From assembly GCF_011801145.1 (NCBI RefSeq), contig NZ_CP046172.1:5084001-5148000 (forward strand): a DNA stretch of 64,000 nucleotides, in the 5' to 3' direction. Below are positions 54,362-62,976 of this stretch, piece after piece. Below the pieces are notes generated by a model. The model was given only the letters and a program-made list of their open reading frames with translations. It had not been told where the DNA came from and did no database searches. Positions within the stretch are counted from its first letter, which is position 1; every line of letters begins with the position of its first letter. Made by a program: the position numbers and the translations under genes. The stretch comes from Nocardia arthritidis. Its GTDB lineage: Bacteria > Actinomycetota > Actinomycetes > Mycobacteriales > Mycobacteriaceae.

Positions 54362-54724
54362 GTGACCACCGACCAGTCCGCCATCGGCGCAGTACTCGTC
54401 GCGCTCGCCGATCCGACCCGGCGCCTGCTGCTCGACAACCTGGCCGAGGCGGGAATGGCCAGCGCGACCACACTCGCCGGCCGCCTGCCGGTTTCGCGGC
54501 AGGCGGTGGTCAAACATCTGACCGTATTGGAGGGTGCGGGCCTGGTCACCGGTAAGCGAGCGGGGCGTGAGGTGCTTTACCGGGTCAGCCCGGACCCACT
54601 GAACGAATCCGCTCGCTGGCTGGCCGAACTGGCCGGCCGCTGGGAACGCCGCCTGGCCGCGATCAAACGTGCGGCCGAGGAGGGATCCGCGGAAGAGCCC
54701 CGAAGGAGTCGCCCCGTCGGTTAA
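54362..54724 (+). CDS. ArsR-family repressor
   Basis: A 120-aa winged-helix protein (LADPTRRLLLDNLAEAGMAS; helix-turn-helix VSRQAVVKHLTVLEGAGLVT; wing RAGREVLYRVSPDPL). There is no clear Cys metal site, so it probably does not sense metal. It follows the SRPBCC gene and probably controls the pair through the palindrome at 53836. Confidence 0.88.
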   Translation: MTTDQSAIGAVLVALADPTRRLLLDNLAEAGMASATTLAGRLPVSRQAVVKHLTVLEGAGLVTGKRAGREVLYRVSPDPLNESARWLAELAGRWERRLAAIKRAAEEGSAEEPRRSRPVG

Positions 54725-54765
54725 ACTCACTACAAATTTATATCCTGATTTCTGGGAGGCTCGAG

Positions 54766-55569
54766 ATGACCGACGAAGTCGCCGAATACTATGACAACGT
54801 CGGTGAGCTCGAGCGGCTCGTCGGCGGCAATCTGCACCTCGGGTACTGGGACGACGACCGCGACCAGACGCCCTTTCTCGTCGCCATGACCAGGCTGACC
54901 TGGATGATCGCCGAGCGGATCGGGCTGGATCCGGGACAGCGTCTCCTCGATGTCGGCTGCGGCGTCGCCGAACCGGCGATCGGCCTCACCCGCCGCCTCG
55001 ATATCTCGGTCACCGGCGTCACGGTCAGCGACTGGGAGGTCGCGGCGGCGGCGGCGAATGTCGCCGCCGCGGGTTTGTCCGACCGGATTTCGATCGTCAA
55101 AGCCGACGCCGCCGCACTACCGTTCCCGGACGGTGAATTCGATGCCGCGATCGCCTTCGATTCGCTGCCCAATGCGGCCGATAAGCGGAAATGGTGTGGC
55201 GAGATATTCCGGGTGCTCCGACCGGGTAGCCGATTCGCCTATTCGGAATATCCGCTGATCGCGCCGGTAAGCCCGGAGCAGGCGGAGATTCTGCGCGCGA
55301 ATACCGTCACCGACCCGCCGACCAGCATGGAAGCGGCTGCGGCACCGGCGATCTCGGCCGGATTCACGGTGTTGGAGGAGCTCGACTGCACCGATCAGGT
55401 GCGCAGGTTCTATGACGAATTCCTGAAAAGACTCGCGGACCAGCGCGACGATCTGATCGCCGCCTATGGGCTGGAGCGCATCGACGCCTTCACATCCGGT
55501 ATGACGACCATGTTCGAACTCTGCCGCGAAAAGATCGGCTACTACCTCATCGTGTGCCGAAAGTCCTAG
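54766..55569 (+). CDS. SAM-dependent methyltransferase (sterol/gamma-tocopherol type)
   Basis: A 267-aa class I methyltransferase: HLGYWDDDRDQTPF, LLDVGCGVAEPAIGL (motif I), VTGVTVSDWEV, LPFPDGEFDAAIAFDSL and LRPGSRFAYSEY. This pattern is shared by natural-product O-, N- and C-methyltransferases of the MPBQ/tocopherol group. GGGAGG precedes ATG 54766. It converges with the flavoprotein gene with a four-base overlap. Its 3' end is duplicated as a relic at 23.57-23.69 kb. Confidence 0.88.
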   Translation: MTDEVAEYYDNVGELERLVGGNLHLGYWDDDRDQTPFLVAMTRLTWMIAERIGLDPGQRLLDVGCGVAEPAIGLTRRLDISVTGVTVSDWEVAAAAANVAAAGLSDRISIVKADAAALPFPDGEFDAAIAFDSLPNAADKRKWCGEIFRVLRPGSRFAYSEYPLIAPVSPEQAEILRANTVTDPPTSMEAAAAPAISAGFTVLEELDCTDQVRRFYDEFLKRLADQRDDLIAAYGLERIDAFTSGMTTMFELCREKIGYYLIVCRKS

Positions 55570-56519
55570 GATCGGGCTGCGACCGCGGTGCGCACGTCTT
55601 CCTCGATGAGGTCGGCGATCATGGCGACCGCGGTCTCCGCGCCCATCGCCGCCGCGCCGAGCAGCTGCTTGGCCGGATCGGCGACATTGCCCGCCACCCA
55701 GACACCCGGCGCCTCGGTGCGCCCCGTGGGGTCGGCGGCGATGTAGTCACCGATTCCGCTCGGGTGCGCGGAGGGCGTGAGCCCGGCCGAAGCGAGCAGG
55801 TCGCCGTGCGCGGTGAAGCGCGGACCGATGACCAGCGCTTCCAGTTCGATCACCGCACCATCGCGCAACCGCACACCGGTCAGGCGATCGTCGGTGACCT
55901 GCACGGACATCACCTCACCCGCGATGATCTCGATATCGCGGGCGGCCAGCTCCGCCGTCTCGGCCTCGGTCAACGCGGGCCCGGTGTGCTGGAGGAACCG
56001 CAGTTTCGCCGACCACTGCCGGAACAACATGGCCTGATGCAGCGCCATCGGGGTGGTGGACAGCACGCCGATGACCTGATCGCGGATCTCCCAGCCGTGG
56101 CAGAACGGACAGTGCAGCACGTCACGGCCCCACCGTTCGGCGAGTCCGGGCAGGTCGGGCAGTTCGTCGGTGAGTCCGGTCGCGACGAGTGCGCGGCGAC
56201 CGCGAATCGTGCGACCACCGGCCAGCTCGACGCGCACGATCCCGTCCGGCACCGTCACGGCCGTCGCCACACCGCTGATGAATTCGACGCCGTACTCCCG
56301 CACTTCGGCACGACCGGCCGCCAGGAACTCCCCCGGCGCCATGCCATCCCGGGTGAGGAAGCCGTGCATATGCGCGGCGGGCGCGTTTCGCGGCTCTCCG
56401 CTGTCCACGACCGCTACCGAATACCGCGCCCTGGCCAGCATCAGGGCACCGCCCAATCCCGCCGCGCCGCCACCGACGACAACCACGTCGTAGTCGTATT
56501 CGGTGTCCTGAATCGTCAC
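55566..56519 (-). CDS. Thioredoxin-reductase-like FAD oxidoreductase with CxxC
   Basis: A 317-aa two-dinucleotide-domain flavoprotein: VVVVGGGAAGLGGALMLARA (FAD), LVATGLTDELPDLPG, the redox pair in HCPFCHGWE and C-terminal GVWVAGNVADPAKQLLGAAAMG. The active-site layout resembles TrxR-like dithiol oxidases of natural-product clusters (GliT, HlmI, DepH) that form or protect disulfides. It lies downstream of an SBP homologue on the same strand. NADPH use is uncertain. Confidence 0.85.
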   Translation of the reverse strand: MTIQDTEYDYDVVVVGGGAAGLGGALMLARARYSVAVVDSGEPRNAPAAHMHGFLTRDGMAPGEFLAAGRAEVREYGVEFISGVATAVTVPDGIVRVELAGGRTIRGRRALVATGLTDELPDLPGLAERWGRDVLHCPFCHGWEIRDQVIGVLSTTPMALHQAMLFRQWSAKLRFLQHTGPALTEAETAELAARDIEIIAGEVMSVQVTDDRLTGVRLRDGAVIELEALVIGPRFTAHGDLLASAGLTPSAHPSGIGDYIAADPTGRTEAPGVWVAGNVADPAKQLLGAAAMGAETAVAMIADLIEEDVRTAVAARS

Positions 56520-56639
56520 AGCGGCCTCCCCACAATGATCACCTGGTTATATGAGACAGTAGCATTCTGCTCGGGGAATGCATCGCGTTGTGCGGCAGAA
56601 GGTTTCGCGATATGTGGGACGACGGCCGACCGGTGGCCG

Positions 56640-58343
56640 TCATTCGTCGGTCAACCACAGATTGGTCAGATCCCCGTTGAGCACCGGATACGGAAGCCAA
56701 TTCCGCACCCTTTCAGCATGGAACCAGTATTGGTGCGCGAAGAGGATCGGAACTACCGCGCCATCCGCCAGCACCTCGGCCTCCACCGCTCGGAACAGCG
56801 TCGCCGCCCGCGTCTCTTCCGAGGTCAGCGCCGCCTCCAGCAGATCGTTCACCTTCGCGCTGTGATAATGACCGAAATTCGAACCCCAGTCGCCGTTTTC
56901 GCGCACACCCCTGCTGTCGAACAGCGCTTGCAGATACGTTCTGGCGTTGTTGCCGTACCAGTCCGGCTCCCAGCCGGTCAGCGCGATATCCCAGCGGTGC
57001 TGCCCGGCCGGGGAGAAATACTCCGAGAACAGCTCGTTGATCGACACGCCCACCAGCTCGACCCGGATGCCCGATCGGGCCAGCGCGGTCTTGACCACCG
57101 CCGCGGTCTCCGGGTGGATATCGCGGTCGCGGAAGAGCAGCCGCAGCGTGAGTCCGTCCGGATAACCCGCCCGTGCCAATAGCTTCCGGGCCTTGTCCGG
57201 ATCGCCACGACCGCCCGCGGTGCCGTAGGGACGGAACTCCCGGTGCGCCGTGCACAGCGGGGGCAGAATCTGGTCGGCGATATCGTTCAGGCGCGGACCA
57301 CCCCACACCCGCGACACCGCGGCCTTGTCCACCGCGTAGTGCAGGGCGATCCGGACGTCCCGGTCCGCCACGGCCGGACTCGCGAAATTGACGACGATAT
57401 AGGGGCTCAACAGTCCGGCGGGATACACCTCCAGCCGCGAATCGCCGGTTTCGAGCAGCGTCGGCAGCTCTTCGGTGAGCGGCTGGATATCCCACAGCAT
57501 GTCAGCCTCGCCGGCGGCGACAAGATCGTGCGCTCGTCGCTCGGAAAGGCCTTGCCGGACCACGATCCGGTCGACATGGGCCGAGCGCAGCTCGTCCGAT
57601 GCCGGATTCCATGCCGAATTCCGTTCCAGCACAATCGAATCACCGGGAACGTGACGCACCACCCGATAGGGTCCGTTCGAGGCGAGCACGCCGTCGAACT
57701 CCCTGCTGCCCGGCACGAAGGGCAGGTACTCCGGCGGCGCCGGAGTGGCGAACGGCAGTGCCAGCATATTGAGGAAATCGGCGGCCGGATATCGGGTGGT
57801 AAAGAGAATTTCCGAATCCCCTTGTGCGCGAACACCACTCACCTCGGACCGGTCGAGCAGCTCGGCGATGTCCGCCGGTGGCGCGGCCGCGAGCCGGTCG
57901 CGGAATTCGCTCATACCCTCGATCGTGTCGAGGTAGTAGGCCAGCCCTGGACTGCTCGCGAGCGGATGGGCGAGGCGCTTGATACCCCGGACCACATCGT
58001 CCGCCGTCAGCGCGCGCACGCCCGACGACGTCCACCAGCGCAGACCCTCGCGCAGGGTGAACCGATATTCGGTGCCGCCCGCGCCGATCCGGCCGTTGGC
58101 CGCCGTCGGAACTTCGGTCGCGAGGTCGGCGACGAGTTTGCCCGCCTCCTCCCGATTCCGGCTCGCGACATATCCGACGAGTTGCCGGGTGTAGGCGCGA
58201 ACGATGCCGCGGGTCGCCGTGTGATACGCCAGCGCGGGATCGAGATGGTCGACGTCGCCGCCCCCGACCATGGTGAACGTGCCGCCGCGGCGCGGCCTCC
58301 GGCGATCGGCCGAACTCGCCGGCTCACGCATCATCTTCCGCAC
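56640..58343 (-). CDS. Family-5 solute-binding-protein homologue without signal peptide (2 of 3)
   Basis: A 567-aa SBP_bac_5-fold protein (GGTFTMVGGGDVDHLDPALA; VRGIKRLAHPL; ALHYAVDKAAVSRVW; ARAGYPDGLTLRLL; VPILFAHQYW). GTG 58343 is preferred because GGGGAGG lies six bases upstream. The N terminus is basic (VRKMMREPASSADRRRPRRG) with no hydrophobic core, so no Sec export; the RR pair is not followed by a Tat hydrophobic stretch. It diverges from copy 3 across an 84-base promoter region. Confidence 0.85.
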   Translation of the reverse strand: MRKMMREPASSADRRRPRRGGTFTMVGGGDVDHLDPALAYHTATRGIVRAYTRQLVGYVASRNREEAGKLVADLATEVPTAANGRIGAGGTEYRFTLREGLRWWTSSGVRALTADDVVRGIKRLAHPLASSPGLAYYLDTIEGMSEFRDRLAAAPPADIAELLDRSEVSGVRAQGDSEILFTTRYPAADFLNMLALPFATPAPPEYLPFVPGSREFDGVLASNGPYRVVRHVPGDSIVLERNSAWNPASDELRSAHVDRIVVRQGLSERRAHDLVAAGEADMLWDIQPLTEELPTLLETGDSRLEVYPAGLLSPYIVVNFASPAVADRDVRIALHYAVDKAAVSRVWGGPRLNDIADQILPPLCTAHREFRPYGTAGGRGDPDKARKLLARAGYPDGLTLRLLFRDRDIHPETAAVVKTALARSGIRVELVGVSINELFSEYFSPAGQHRWDIALTGWEPDWYGNNARTYLQALFDSRGVRENGDWGSNFGHYHSAKVNDLLEAALTSEETRAATLFRAVEAEVLADGAVVPILFAHQYWFHAERVRNWLPYPVLNGDLTNLWLTDE

Positions 58344-58427
58344 CGCCGCCCTCCCCGCTTTCCGGGACAAATACTACTTACATTACATATAGTGACATAG
58401 AGCAACGAGAAAATGGAGGTCGGAGCA
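58344..58427. promoter_or_regulatory. Divergent promoter between two SBP homologues
   Basis: A short A+T-rich core, tactacttacattacatatagtgacatag, lies midway; read on the minus strand it contains TATATGTAATGTAA, similar to the TATGTAAT half of the shared element. agcaacgaga (58402-58411) also recalls the leader of the DUF1702 gene. It must serve both SBP genes. Confidence 0.5.
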
Positions 58428-60137
58428 ATGAGCGGTGATCGACCCCGGTACGGCGGCATCCTGCGACTGTTCGGTCCGGGCAGTATGGATCACGTCGATC
58501 CGGCGAGTTCCTATTACATGCTCTCCGGCCAGATCATCCGGCTGTACACGCGGCAGCTGTTCACCTATCGTCCGGTGGCCCGCCTGCACGACTGGACGCA
58601 GGTGACGCCGGTACCCGATATCGCGCTGGAGATTCCCACCGTCGCCAACGGCGGGCTCAGCCGCGACCAGCTGACGTACACCATCCGGCTACGCCGGGAT
58701 GTCAACTGGGACACCACCCCGGAGCGGCCGGTGACGGCGGCGGATTTCCTGCGCGGCTTCAAGAGGATGTGCAATCCGGTGTTGCGGGCCGGGGCGATCC
58801 ACTACTACACCAGCACCATCAAGGGCATGGCCGAATACTGCGACGACTACGCCGCCGCGGTATCGCACGATCCGAGCGCCGCCGAACTCGCGCGCTTCCA
58901 GAATTCCCGCGACATACCCGGCATCACCGCGGTGGACGAACACACCCTGGTCTTCGAATTGACCAGGCCCGCCCTCGATTTCATTCATATCCTGTCGATG
59001 ATGTTCGCCTCCCCCGCACCGGCCGAATACGACGAATTCATCCCGGACAGCCCCGAATTCCGGCGCAACGTCCGTTCGCTCGGACCGTACCGGCTCAGCC
59101 ACTACGTCCACGGCAAGGAATTGCGCATGACGCGCAATCCGTCGTGGCGACAGGAGACCGATCCGGTCCGGCACCAATACATCGACGGTGTCGAGATCAC
59201 CATGGAGATGGCGACACCCGAGCAGGTCGGTGCCATGATCAGCTCCGGGGCGGCAGATCTTTCCTGGGCGTCACCGGTCACCGAACCCTACGATGTCAGC
59301 CCGGCGGACCCGGGCAACAACCTCGGCTACGCGCTGAACCCGTACCTCGTATTCAATACGGTCAGCCCCAACGCCGCCGGCGCCATGGGTAAACGCGAAG
59401 TGCGCCAGGCGATCTCGTACGCGGTCGACAAGAGGGCGATGGTCGCCATCTTCGACGAATTGAGTGTCGGCACGGTGATGTGGCCCGCCCGTTCGGCGAT
59501 CCCGCCCGGAAATTACGGATACGAGGATTTCGACCTGTACGCGACACCGGACGATCGAGGCAATCCCGAATTGGCTCGAACGCTCCTCGCCGAGGCGGGC
59601 TACCCGGACGGTCTGACCTTGACGATGGCGCACCGGGATGTCGACGCGAATCCCGAAGTCGCCCAGTCACTTGCGATCGACCTCGCAAAGATCGGCATCA
59701 CGCTGCGGCTCATCGCGATGGGCCACGCCCACTACTATCCGTTCCTGCGCGATCCGGCCAATGCCCGCGCGGGCGCCTGGGATATTTCGGCGCCCGCCTG
59801 GACGCCGGATTGGTTCGGCAACAATGGCCGCGCCTTCCTGCAACCGATGTTCCAGACCAATGAGGTGCGCGGCACCGGCAATTACGGTTGCTACAGCAAT
59901 CCGGCCGTGGACCGGATGATCGACGAGGCCCTTTCCGCCACCGATCCCGCACGCGCGCACGCGGTATGGCACGCGGTGGATCAACAGGTGATGCGGGACG
60001 CGGCCATCGTGCCGATCCTGGTGCACGCGCCGACCATCCCGCACCTGCGCGGCGCCCGGGTGCGCAACGCCATCGCGATGCCGACCATCGATCGCTGGTT
60101 CGATCTGTCCAATCTCTGGCTCGACCCGGCCGAATGA
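58428..60137 (+). CDS. Family-5 solute-binding-protein homologue without signal peptide (3 of 3)
   Basis: A 569-aa SBP_bac_5-fold protein, closest in layout to copy 1 (FLRGFKRMCNPVLRAG; QAISYAVDKRAMVAIFDEL; LAEAGYPDGLTLTMA; NYGCYSNPAVDRMIDEAL; DAAIVPILVHAP). It begins MSGDRPRYGGILRLFGPGSM with no signal peptide. ATG 58428 has GGAGGTCGGAG upstream. It is coupled by ATGA to the DUF885 gene. Substrate-pocket changes cannot be judged by eye. Confidence 0.87.
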   Translation: MSGDRPRYGGILRLFGPGSMDHVDPASSYYMLSGQIIRLYTRQLFTYRPVARLHDWTQVTPVPDIALEIPTVANGGLSRDQLTYTIRLRRDVNWDTTPERPVTAADFLRGFKRMCNPVLRAGAIHYYTSTIKGMAEYCDDYAAAVSHDPSAAELARFQNSRDIPGITAVDEHTLVFELTRPALDFIHILSMMFASPAPAEYDEFIPDSPEFRRNVRSLGPYRLSHYVHGKELRMTRNPSWRQETDPVRHQYIDGVEITMEMATPEQVGAMISSGAADLSWASPVTEPYDVSPADPGNNLGYALNPYLVFNTVSPNAAGAMGKREVRQAISYAVDKRAMVAIFDELSVGTVMWPARSAIPPGNYGYEDFDLYATPDDRGNPELARTLLAEAGYPDGLTLTMAHRDVDANPEVAQSLAIDLAKIGITLRLIAMGHAHYYPFLRDPANARAGAWDISAPAWTPDWFGNNGRAFLQPMFQTNEVRGTGNYGCYSNPAVDRMIDEALSATDPARAHAVWHAVDQQVMRDAAIVPILVHAPTIPHLRGARVRNAIAMPTIDRWFDLSNLWLDPAE

Positions 60138-61351
60138 GTTACGAGCCGATCGTCCGCGACTATCTCCTGCTCGGCCTGCGCCTCGGCAAACTCGTCGACG
60201 GGTTCGTGGACAGCTGGTTCGGCGATACCCGGCTGACGCGTCAGGTGGACGGGGAGCCCGCCGCCGATCCGCGCGAACTGGCCACGCACGCGGCCGGATT
60301 GCGCGCCGAACTACCCGATTCGGGGCTGGCGGCCGCGCGACAGCGCTTCCTGTCCGCGCAGCTCACGGCCCTGGAATGCACCGCGGCACGGCTGGCGGGC
60401 GGGAAAACGCCCTTCCTGCAAGAGGTTCGTCGCTACTTCCAGGTCGAGATCACCCTCGGCGATCCGGAAGAGTATGCGGCCGTTCATGATTCGATCGCCG
60501 ATCTGCTACCGGGCAGCGGTGGGCTCGCGGCGCGGCTCGACGCGTACTACGCGCGCAACACGATTCCCCCGACCCGCATGCGGCGCGCGGTCCAGGCGGT
60601 CTCCGACGAGTTGCGCCTGCTCGCCCGCCCGATGTTCGGCCTACCCGCCGAGGAACGCGTCGATTACGAAGTGGTGCACGGGAAACCGTGGAATGCGTTC
60701 AACCGGTACCTCGGCGATTTCCACTCGAAGGTCGCGCTGAACGACGATGCGGGCCGCGCCATCGGCGCCCTGCCGACCCTCGTGACCCACGAGGCCTATC
60801 CCGGCCATCACACCGACCACTGCGTCAAGGAGGCCGGTCTGGTACGCGAGCGCGGACACGCCGAACAGCTCATCTCGCTGGTGAATACGCCGCAGTGCCT
60901 GATCTCCGAGGGCGCCGCCGAACTCGCGCTCACCGCCGTACTGGGCCGGGGCTGGGGCGACTGGACGGCGAAAATTCTTGCGGCCGAAGGGATCTACCAC
61001 GAGGGTGAACTGACCGAGCGGATCATGGCCCTGATCAGGCGGCTGCTGCCCGCGCGTCAGGACGCGCTCATCATGCTGCACGACCGCGGGGCGGATGTCG
61101 ACGAGGTCACCGATTATCTCGAGCACTGGCTGCTGCTCCCCCGCGACCGAGCCGAGCACATGGTGAGTTTCCTGACCGATCCGCTGTGGCGCGCGTACGC
61201 GGTCACCTATATCGAGGGTGCGCGGCTGGTGGGCGCGTGGCTGGCCGCCGGGCCGGACGATCAGCCCGTCGCCGAACGCTATCTGTCGCTGTTGCGGGAA
61301 CCGCTGTTGCCGCTCGATCTCGCAAACGAGCTGAACGCCCTCAACTGCTGA
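60134..61351 (+). CDS. DUF885 family metallopeptidase-like protein
   Basis: A 405-aa mainly helical protein with the DUF885 zinc-type motif THEAYPGHHTDH and a downstream ISEGAAELAL acid. Some DUF885 members act as carboxypeptidase-like enzymes. No signal peptide is present. Its ATG overlaps the stop of SBP copy 3. A peptide-binding homologue coupled to a possible peptidase suggests a peptide-like intermediate handled inside the cell. Confidence 0.85.
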   Translation: MSYEPIVRDYLLLGLRLGKLVDGFVDSWFGDTRLTRQVDGEPAADPRELATHAAGLRAELPDSGLAAARQRFLSAQLTALECTAARLAGGKTPFLQEVRRYFQVEITLGDPEEYAAVHDSIADLLPGSGGLAARLDAYYARNTIPPTRMRRAVQAVSDELRLLARPMFGLPAEERVDYEVVHGKPWNAFNRYLGDFHSKVALNDDAGRAIGALPTLVTHEAYPGHHTDHCVKEAGLVRERGHAEQLISLVNTPQCLISEGAAELALTAVLGRGWGDWTAKILAAEGIYHEGELTERIMALIRRLLPARQDALIMLHDRGADVDEVTDYLEHWLLLPRDRAEHMVSFLTDPLWRAYAVTYIEGARLVGAWLAAGPDDQPVAERYLSLLREPLLPLDLANELNALNC

Positions 61352-61976
61352 CGCCGGGCACCGCGATCGCCCGCAGTTGCAGCGTGGTGTGATCGCAGTA
61401 CCAGATCCGGCTCCCGTCCCAGGTGAGCCCGGTCGGATTGCCCGCGACATCGTAGGAGGCGACCTCGCGCCTGCTCGCCAGGTCGACCAGGTTGATCATG
61501 CCGCCGCGATAGTCGGCATAGACCAGATAATTATCGGAAACGGTGACACCCGCGGGCGCGACCCGCACCGGGATCGCGTCGACCAGGCGCAATCCGTCGG
61601 TGGTGCGCAGATCGATCGACCGGCGATCCGCATAGCCGAGCCACACCCCGTGCTTGGTCGCCTCCAGACCCGAAAGTACCGCGCCCGGACGGGGATTCGG
61701 CAATTCGGTGACCGTGTCACCGGTCGCCGGATCGATCACCCGCAGCGCGTGGTCCTCGCCCGCGACCTGCACCAGCTGCCCGCCGAGGGTGGTCAGATCC
61801 GATCTGATCCGCTCGCAGGGGATCTGGTGTTGTACGGCGCCACTGGCCGGATCGATCGCGATGATCTGGTTCAGCACGCCCTCGGAGAACCACAGGAGAT
61901 CGCCCGACCAGGTGAGGCCGCACAATTTCAGCGCGTGCACCGGAATATCGCGGACGGTCCCGACGGAGTACGGCAT
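61341..61976 (-). CDS. Small beta-propeller protein (NHL/SMP-30-like), copy 2
   Basis: A 211-aa propeller protein paralogous to that at 53181: LCGLTWSGDLLWFSEGVLNQ, IIAIDPASGAVQHQIPCERI and TGLTWDGSRIWYCDHTTLQL. No signal peptide. ATG 61976 shares one base with the stop of the methyltransferase upstream; an upstream start at 62021 is unlikely. It overlaps the converging DUF885 gene by 11 bases. Confidence 0.8.
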   Translation of the reverse strand: MPYSVGTVRDIPVHALKLCGLTWSGDLLWFSEGVLNQIIAIDPASGAVQHQIPCERIRSDLTTLGGQLVQVAGEDHALRVIDPATGDTVTELPNPRPGAVLSGLEATKHGVWLGYADRRSIDLRTTDGLRLVDAIPVRVAPAGVTVSDNYLVYADYRGGMINLVDLASRREVASYDVAGNPTGLTWDGSRIWYCDHTTLQLRAIAVPGVSS

Positions 61977-62839
61977 CACGCCCTCGATTCCCTTGTCGCC
62001 ACCGCACAGTCGAGCCGCCATTCGGTGACCACCCTGGATCTGGCGGCGCCGGACGGCCGGTGCACGGCGATCCGCACATCGTCACCGGCGCGCACCGGGG
62101 TGTGCCGCAGCGGCCAAATCCACACCGCCCAATTGCATCCCGGATAAGAGGGGTAATTCGACAGCGAGATATCGTCGGTGAGGTCGGCGGTGAAATAGCC
62201 CATGATCGCGTGCAGATTTCCGGGTCGGGTGATGGCCAGCGACAGCCGGTCCACCATCGGCGTCGGTGCGCTCAGCAGCCGCGGCAGGCGTTGGAAGAAG
62301 TGCAGCTGCGCGCGCGGTTCGGCGAAATCCTGTACGGCGTCGAGCCGGTAGCCGTGAAAATCGCCGCCCCAGATGCCCCACCCTTCGTCGTCGAATTCGA
62401 TGGCGGCCAGCGTTGTGGTCAACCGGTGCGGAATCACCTGCCCGCCCGGTCGCAGATTCTTGCGGGCCACGCTCTCGAGCACCCGCATCATATTTTCTTC
62501 CGGGCCGAGGTTGCCCATCATCTCCGAGACGATGACATCGGCCTGCCGAGGCAGGCGAACCGCCCGCGCGTCGCCCTGGATCAGGGTTATCTGTTCCTTC
62601 AGCTCGTTGTCGGCGATGACGCGCTCGGCCAGCGCCGCCATCTCCGGATCGGCCTCGATCGAATACACGTGTGCGGCACCGTGTTTCAGCGCGAGCAGGG
62701 ATAGCGCCAAGGTGCCCGCGCCGACGTCGGCGACGATCGAGCCCGGCCGGACGGATTGGGCCAGTGCCCGATCGTAGGCGGCTATGCGCGGTCGGTCGGC
62801 GAGCATCACCTGATGCATGAGAAGTACCAGCTGATCCAT
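61976..62839 (-). CDS. PRMT-like SAM methyltransferase
   Basis: A 287-aa enzyme with protein arginine methyltransferase features: VADVGAGTLALSLLALKHGA (motif I), VYSIEADPEMA and the double-E-type loop VSEMMGNLGPEENMM. Bacterial relatives include SznE of streptozotocin biosynthesis, which methylates free arginine. The barrel C-terminal half is shortened and divergent. A guanidino or other nitrogen substrate is therefore plausible. It heads the leftward pair with the propeller. Confidence 0.8.
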   Translation of the reverse strand: MDQLVLLMHQVMLADRPRIAAYDRALAQSVRPGSIVADVGAGTLALSLLALKHGAAHVYSIEADPEMAALAERVIADNELKEQITLIQGDARAVRLPRQADVIVSEMMGNLGPEENMMRVLESVARKNLRPGGQVIPHRLTTTLAAIEFDDEGWGIWGGDFHGYRLDAVQDFAEPRAQLHFFQRLPRLLSAPTPMVDRLSLAITRPGNLHAIMGYFTADLTDDISLSNYPSYPGCNWAVWIWPLRHTPVRAGDDVRIAVHRPSGAARSRVVTEWRLDCAVATRESRA

Positions 62840-62933
62840 CGACGCCCTCCCGGGTGTTGGATGCGCGACGTCCGCGGCTCCGGATCGGGCTGACGCGCAC
62901 GCCGTATCGCTATGGATATTTCAAGGAAACTCA

Positions 62934-62968
62934 ATCGGGTGGCCCGCGTCAAGCGCGGACCACCCGAT
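62934..62968 (-). terminator. Strong hairpin terminator
   Basis: atcgggtggcccgcg and cgcggaccacccgat form a 15-base-pair stem with one mismatch and a 5-base loop, just downstream of the leftward gene that ends at 62977. A short T-rich run follows on that strand. The remainder of 62840-62976 holds no gene. Confidence 0.8.
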
Positions 62969-62976
62969 GAGCGCCC

